Assembly: GCA_005240025.1 (NCBI GenBank)
Contig: SBBK01000042.1
Span: forward strand, 1-5,836
From: an archaeon
GTDB lineage: Archaea > Thermoproteota > Nitrososphaeria > Nitrososphaerales > Nitrosopumilaceae
Direction of reading: 5' to 3'
Length of the DNA: 5,836 nt
The translations under genes were made by a program, and so were the position numbers. Below, piece by piece: positions 5,232 through 5,836 of the stretch (positions within the stretch are counted from its first letter, which is position 1; the number at the start of each line of letters is the position of its first letter). A model generated the notes under the pieces. That model was not told where the DNA came from. It did no database searches and saw nothing but the letters and a program-made list of their open reading frames with translations.

Positions 5232-5516
5232 CTAGCTTAATGCAACGATGAATTGATGGATTGGGGCTTGTTGAGAAAATTCGTCCAGATCGTTTTTGAT
5301 TGAATTTACAATGGCTACGTGTGCGTTGCCAAAAAGCTCAGACAGGATCCTCTTTAGATATTCGGGATGATCGTAGCAATCTGGCAGATAGCATCTATAA
5401 TCATCCAGGAGTTTTTTTGAGACAGCGTCCAGAACAGGCTTGCCCATGTCCAGCAGCGTTTTTTCTACGGTAAAGGCAACCAGTGCCTTCTTTATCTGAT
5501 GATCATTTGAACGCAT
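5232..5516 (-). CDS. Small NitrOD5-like domain protein (94 aa)
   Basis: A small soluble helical protein. Residues 32-70 (VSKKLLDDYRCYL...LKRILSELFGNAHVAIV) align without gaps to residues 28-66 of the winged-helix regulator at 2607-3218, sharing K34, L36, Y40, L44, L54, L58, E60, F62 and G63. This indicates a shared domain, which I believe is the Nitrosopumilus output domain NitrOD5. No DNA-binding part is attached. The frame is open from ATG 5531, but ATG 5516 is preferred: a box A at 5538-5546 is centred about 26 nt before it, and the first five residues of the longer form (MRTIT) look unrelated. Its stop is one base from the start of the membrane sensor-like gene, implying co-transcription and possibly a physical partnership. 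Biochemical function is unknown. Confidence 0.75.
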   Translation of the reverse strand: MRSNDHQIKKALVAFTVEKTLLDMGKPVLDAVSKKLLDDYRCYLPDCYDHPEYLKRILSELFGNAHVAIVNSIKNDLDEFSQQAPIHQFIVALS

Positions 5517-5537
5517 GGTAATAGTGCGCATAACTTG

Positions 5538-5546
5538 AATTTAAGC
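5538..5546 (-). promoter_or_regulatory. Box A (TATA) for the NitrOD5-like/membrane protein operon
   Basis: The - strand reads AGCTTAAATT around this position. It is centred about 26 nt before ATG 5516, which decides the start in favour of the shorter protein. Confidence 0.4.
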
Positions 5547-5617
5547 TACGCCCCTGAAACGCGACAGATTCAGTTTCGTGCCCGTTCGGGTATTGTTTAC
5601 ATGAAACAGACGAAGTC

Positions 5618-5625
5618 AAATATTA
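5618..5625 (+). promoter_or_regulatory. Box A (TATA) for the hendecad-repeat gene
   Basis: AAATATTA is centred about 25 nt before ATG 5647, again predicting a leaderless mRNA. Together with the opposing box A at 5538-5546 it makes this 130-nt gap a divergent promoter region. A second AT-rich word, ATTATAAG at 5631-5638, is too close to the start. Confidence 0.45.
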
Positions 5626-5646
5626 TCAACATTATAAGTGGTCTGT

Positions 5647-5836
5647 ATGCAACATGACCAGAACCGGGATCGTAGAAATCCAGATGCACGCGATGATGCG
5701 GCAAGGATGCTAAAAAATGCACATGAGGATGCGGCAAGGCTGCTCAGGAATGCCGAGGAGGATGCGGCAAGGCTGCTCAGGAATGCCGAGGAGGATGCGG
5801 CAAGGCTGCTCAGGAATGCCGAGGAGGATGCGGCAA
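5647..5836 (+). CDS. Hendecad (11-residue) repeat coiled-coil protein, 3' truncated by window
   Basis: The ORF starts at ATG 5647 (MQHDQNRDRRNPDA) and is open to the window end, 63 codons. After a hydrophilic 14-residue leader it consists of 11-residue units of the form (E/R/H)(E/D)DAAR(L/M)L(R/K)NA: residues 15-25, 26-36, 37-47, 48-58, and a partial one. Ala and Leu recur with 4-3-4 spacing, the pattern of a right-handed hendecad coiled coil or an extended amphipathic helix, with Arg and Glu on the other faces. No signal peptide or membrane segment is visible. It is divergent from the NitrOD5-like/membrane operon. It may be a structural filament, a membrane-surface helix or a stress-related LEA-like protein; which cannot be told because the C-terminus is missing. 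Confidence 0.75.
   Translation, partial: MQHDQNRDRRNPDARDDAARMLKNAHEDAARLLRNAEEDAARLLRNAEEDAARLLRNAEEDAA
5689..5836 (+). repeat. 33-bp tandem repeat array, continuing past the window
   Basis: The units start at 5689, 5722, 5755, 5788 and 5821 (period 33 bp, in frame). The first two are diverged; from 5755 on, the copies are identical at the DNA level, including synonymous positions. This indicates recent duplication or active homogenisation from the inside of the array. There are no spacers between units, so it is not a CRISPR. Confidence 0.95.

Noticed and set aside
5689..5836. CRISPR array
   Set aside because: The 33-bp units abut with no spacers and encode an in-frame peptide repeat.

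Overview
The window reads as a piece of an ammonia-oxidising archaeal genome (Nitrososphaerota/Thaumarchaeota, probably Nitrosopumilus-like). Four things point that way: an amicyanin-type cupredoxin with the C-x2-H-x2-M copper loop common in that phylum; AT-rich archaeal box A (TATA) elements centred about 24-26 nt before start codons, with no Shine-Dalgarno sequences, implying leaderless mRNAs; a domain that I think is the Nitrosopumilus output domain NitrOD5; and generally AT-rich intergenic DNA. This is inference from motifs. No database search was possible.

Left part (1-2145). A 5'-truncated secreted cupredoxin on the + strand converges on a hemerythrin-like HHE protein (TTG start at 972) and a metallo-beta-lactamase/beta-CASP exonuclease-like protein (ATG 2011), both on the - strand. 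Middle-left (2012-2606) is about 600 nt without a conventional gene. It holds a GC-rich cluster of three hairpins (2122-2210), the lowest of which is followed by T runs on the - strand, then AT-rich DNA and a possible decayed small ORF (2365-2578).

Centre (2607-4308). A winged-helix regulator (-) is divergent from a two-gene operon (+). That operon encodes a small HEAT-repeat protein carrying two His-Glu motifs in the arrangement of one half of deoxyhypusine hydroxylase, then a stand-alone CheY-like receiver whose start overlaps the upstream stop by 1 nt. Converging on the receiver gene, and overlapping it by 4 nt, is a 53-codon ORF (GTG start, its own box A). It resembles the helical-hairpin DHp domain of a histidine kinase but lacks the phospho-acceptor histidine.

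Right part (4309-5836). A two-gene - strand operon encodes a small protein whose core aligns without gaps to the N-terminal domain of the winged-helix regulator, and one nucleotide later an eight-helix membrane protein with the PFPSxAD motif known from membrane sensor regions of bacterial signalling proteins. Here no output domain is attached to it. After its stop there is an in-frame, protein-like tail interrupted by an 8-nt shift. Divergent from this operon, and running off the window, is a gene encoding perfect 33-bp / 11-residue amphipathic (hendecad) repeats.

Taken together, 2607-5530 looks like an unusual lineage-specific signalling neighbourhood. Sensor, receiver, DHp-like hairpin, output-like domains and a DNA-binding regulator are on separate polypeptides, and no complete histidine kinase is visible. 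Whether they work together is inference.
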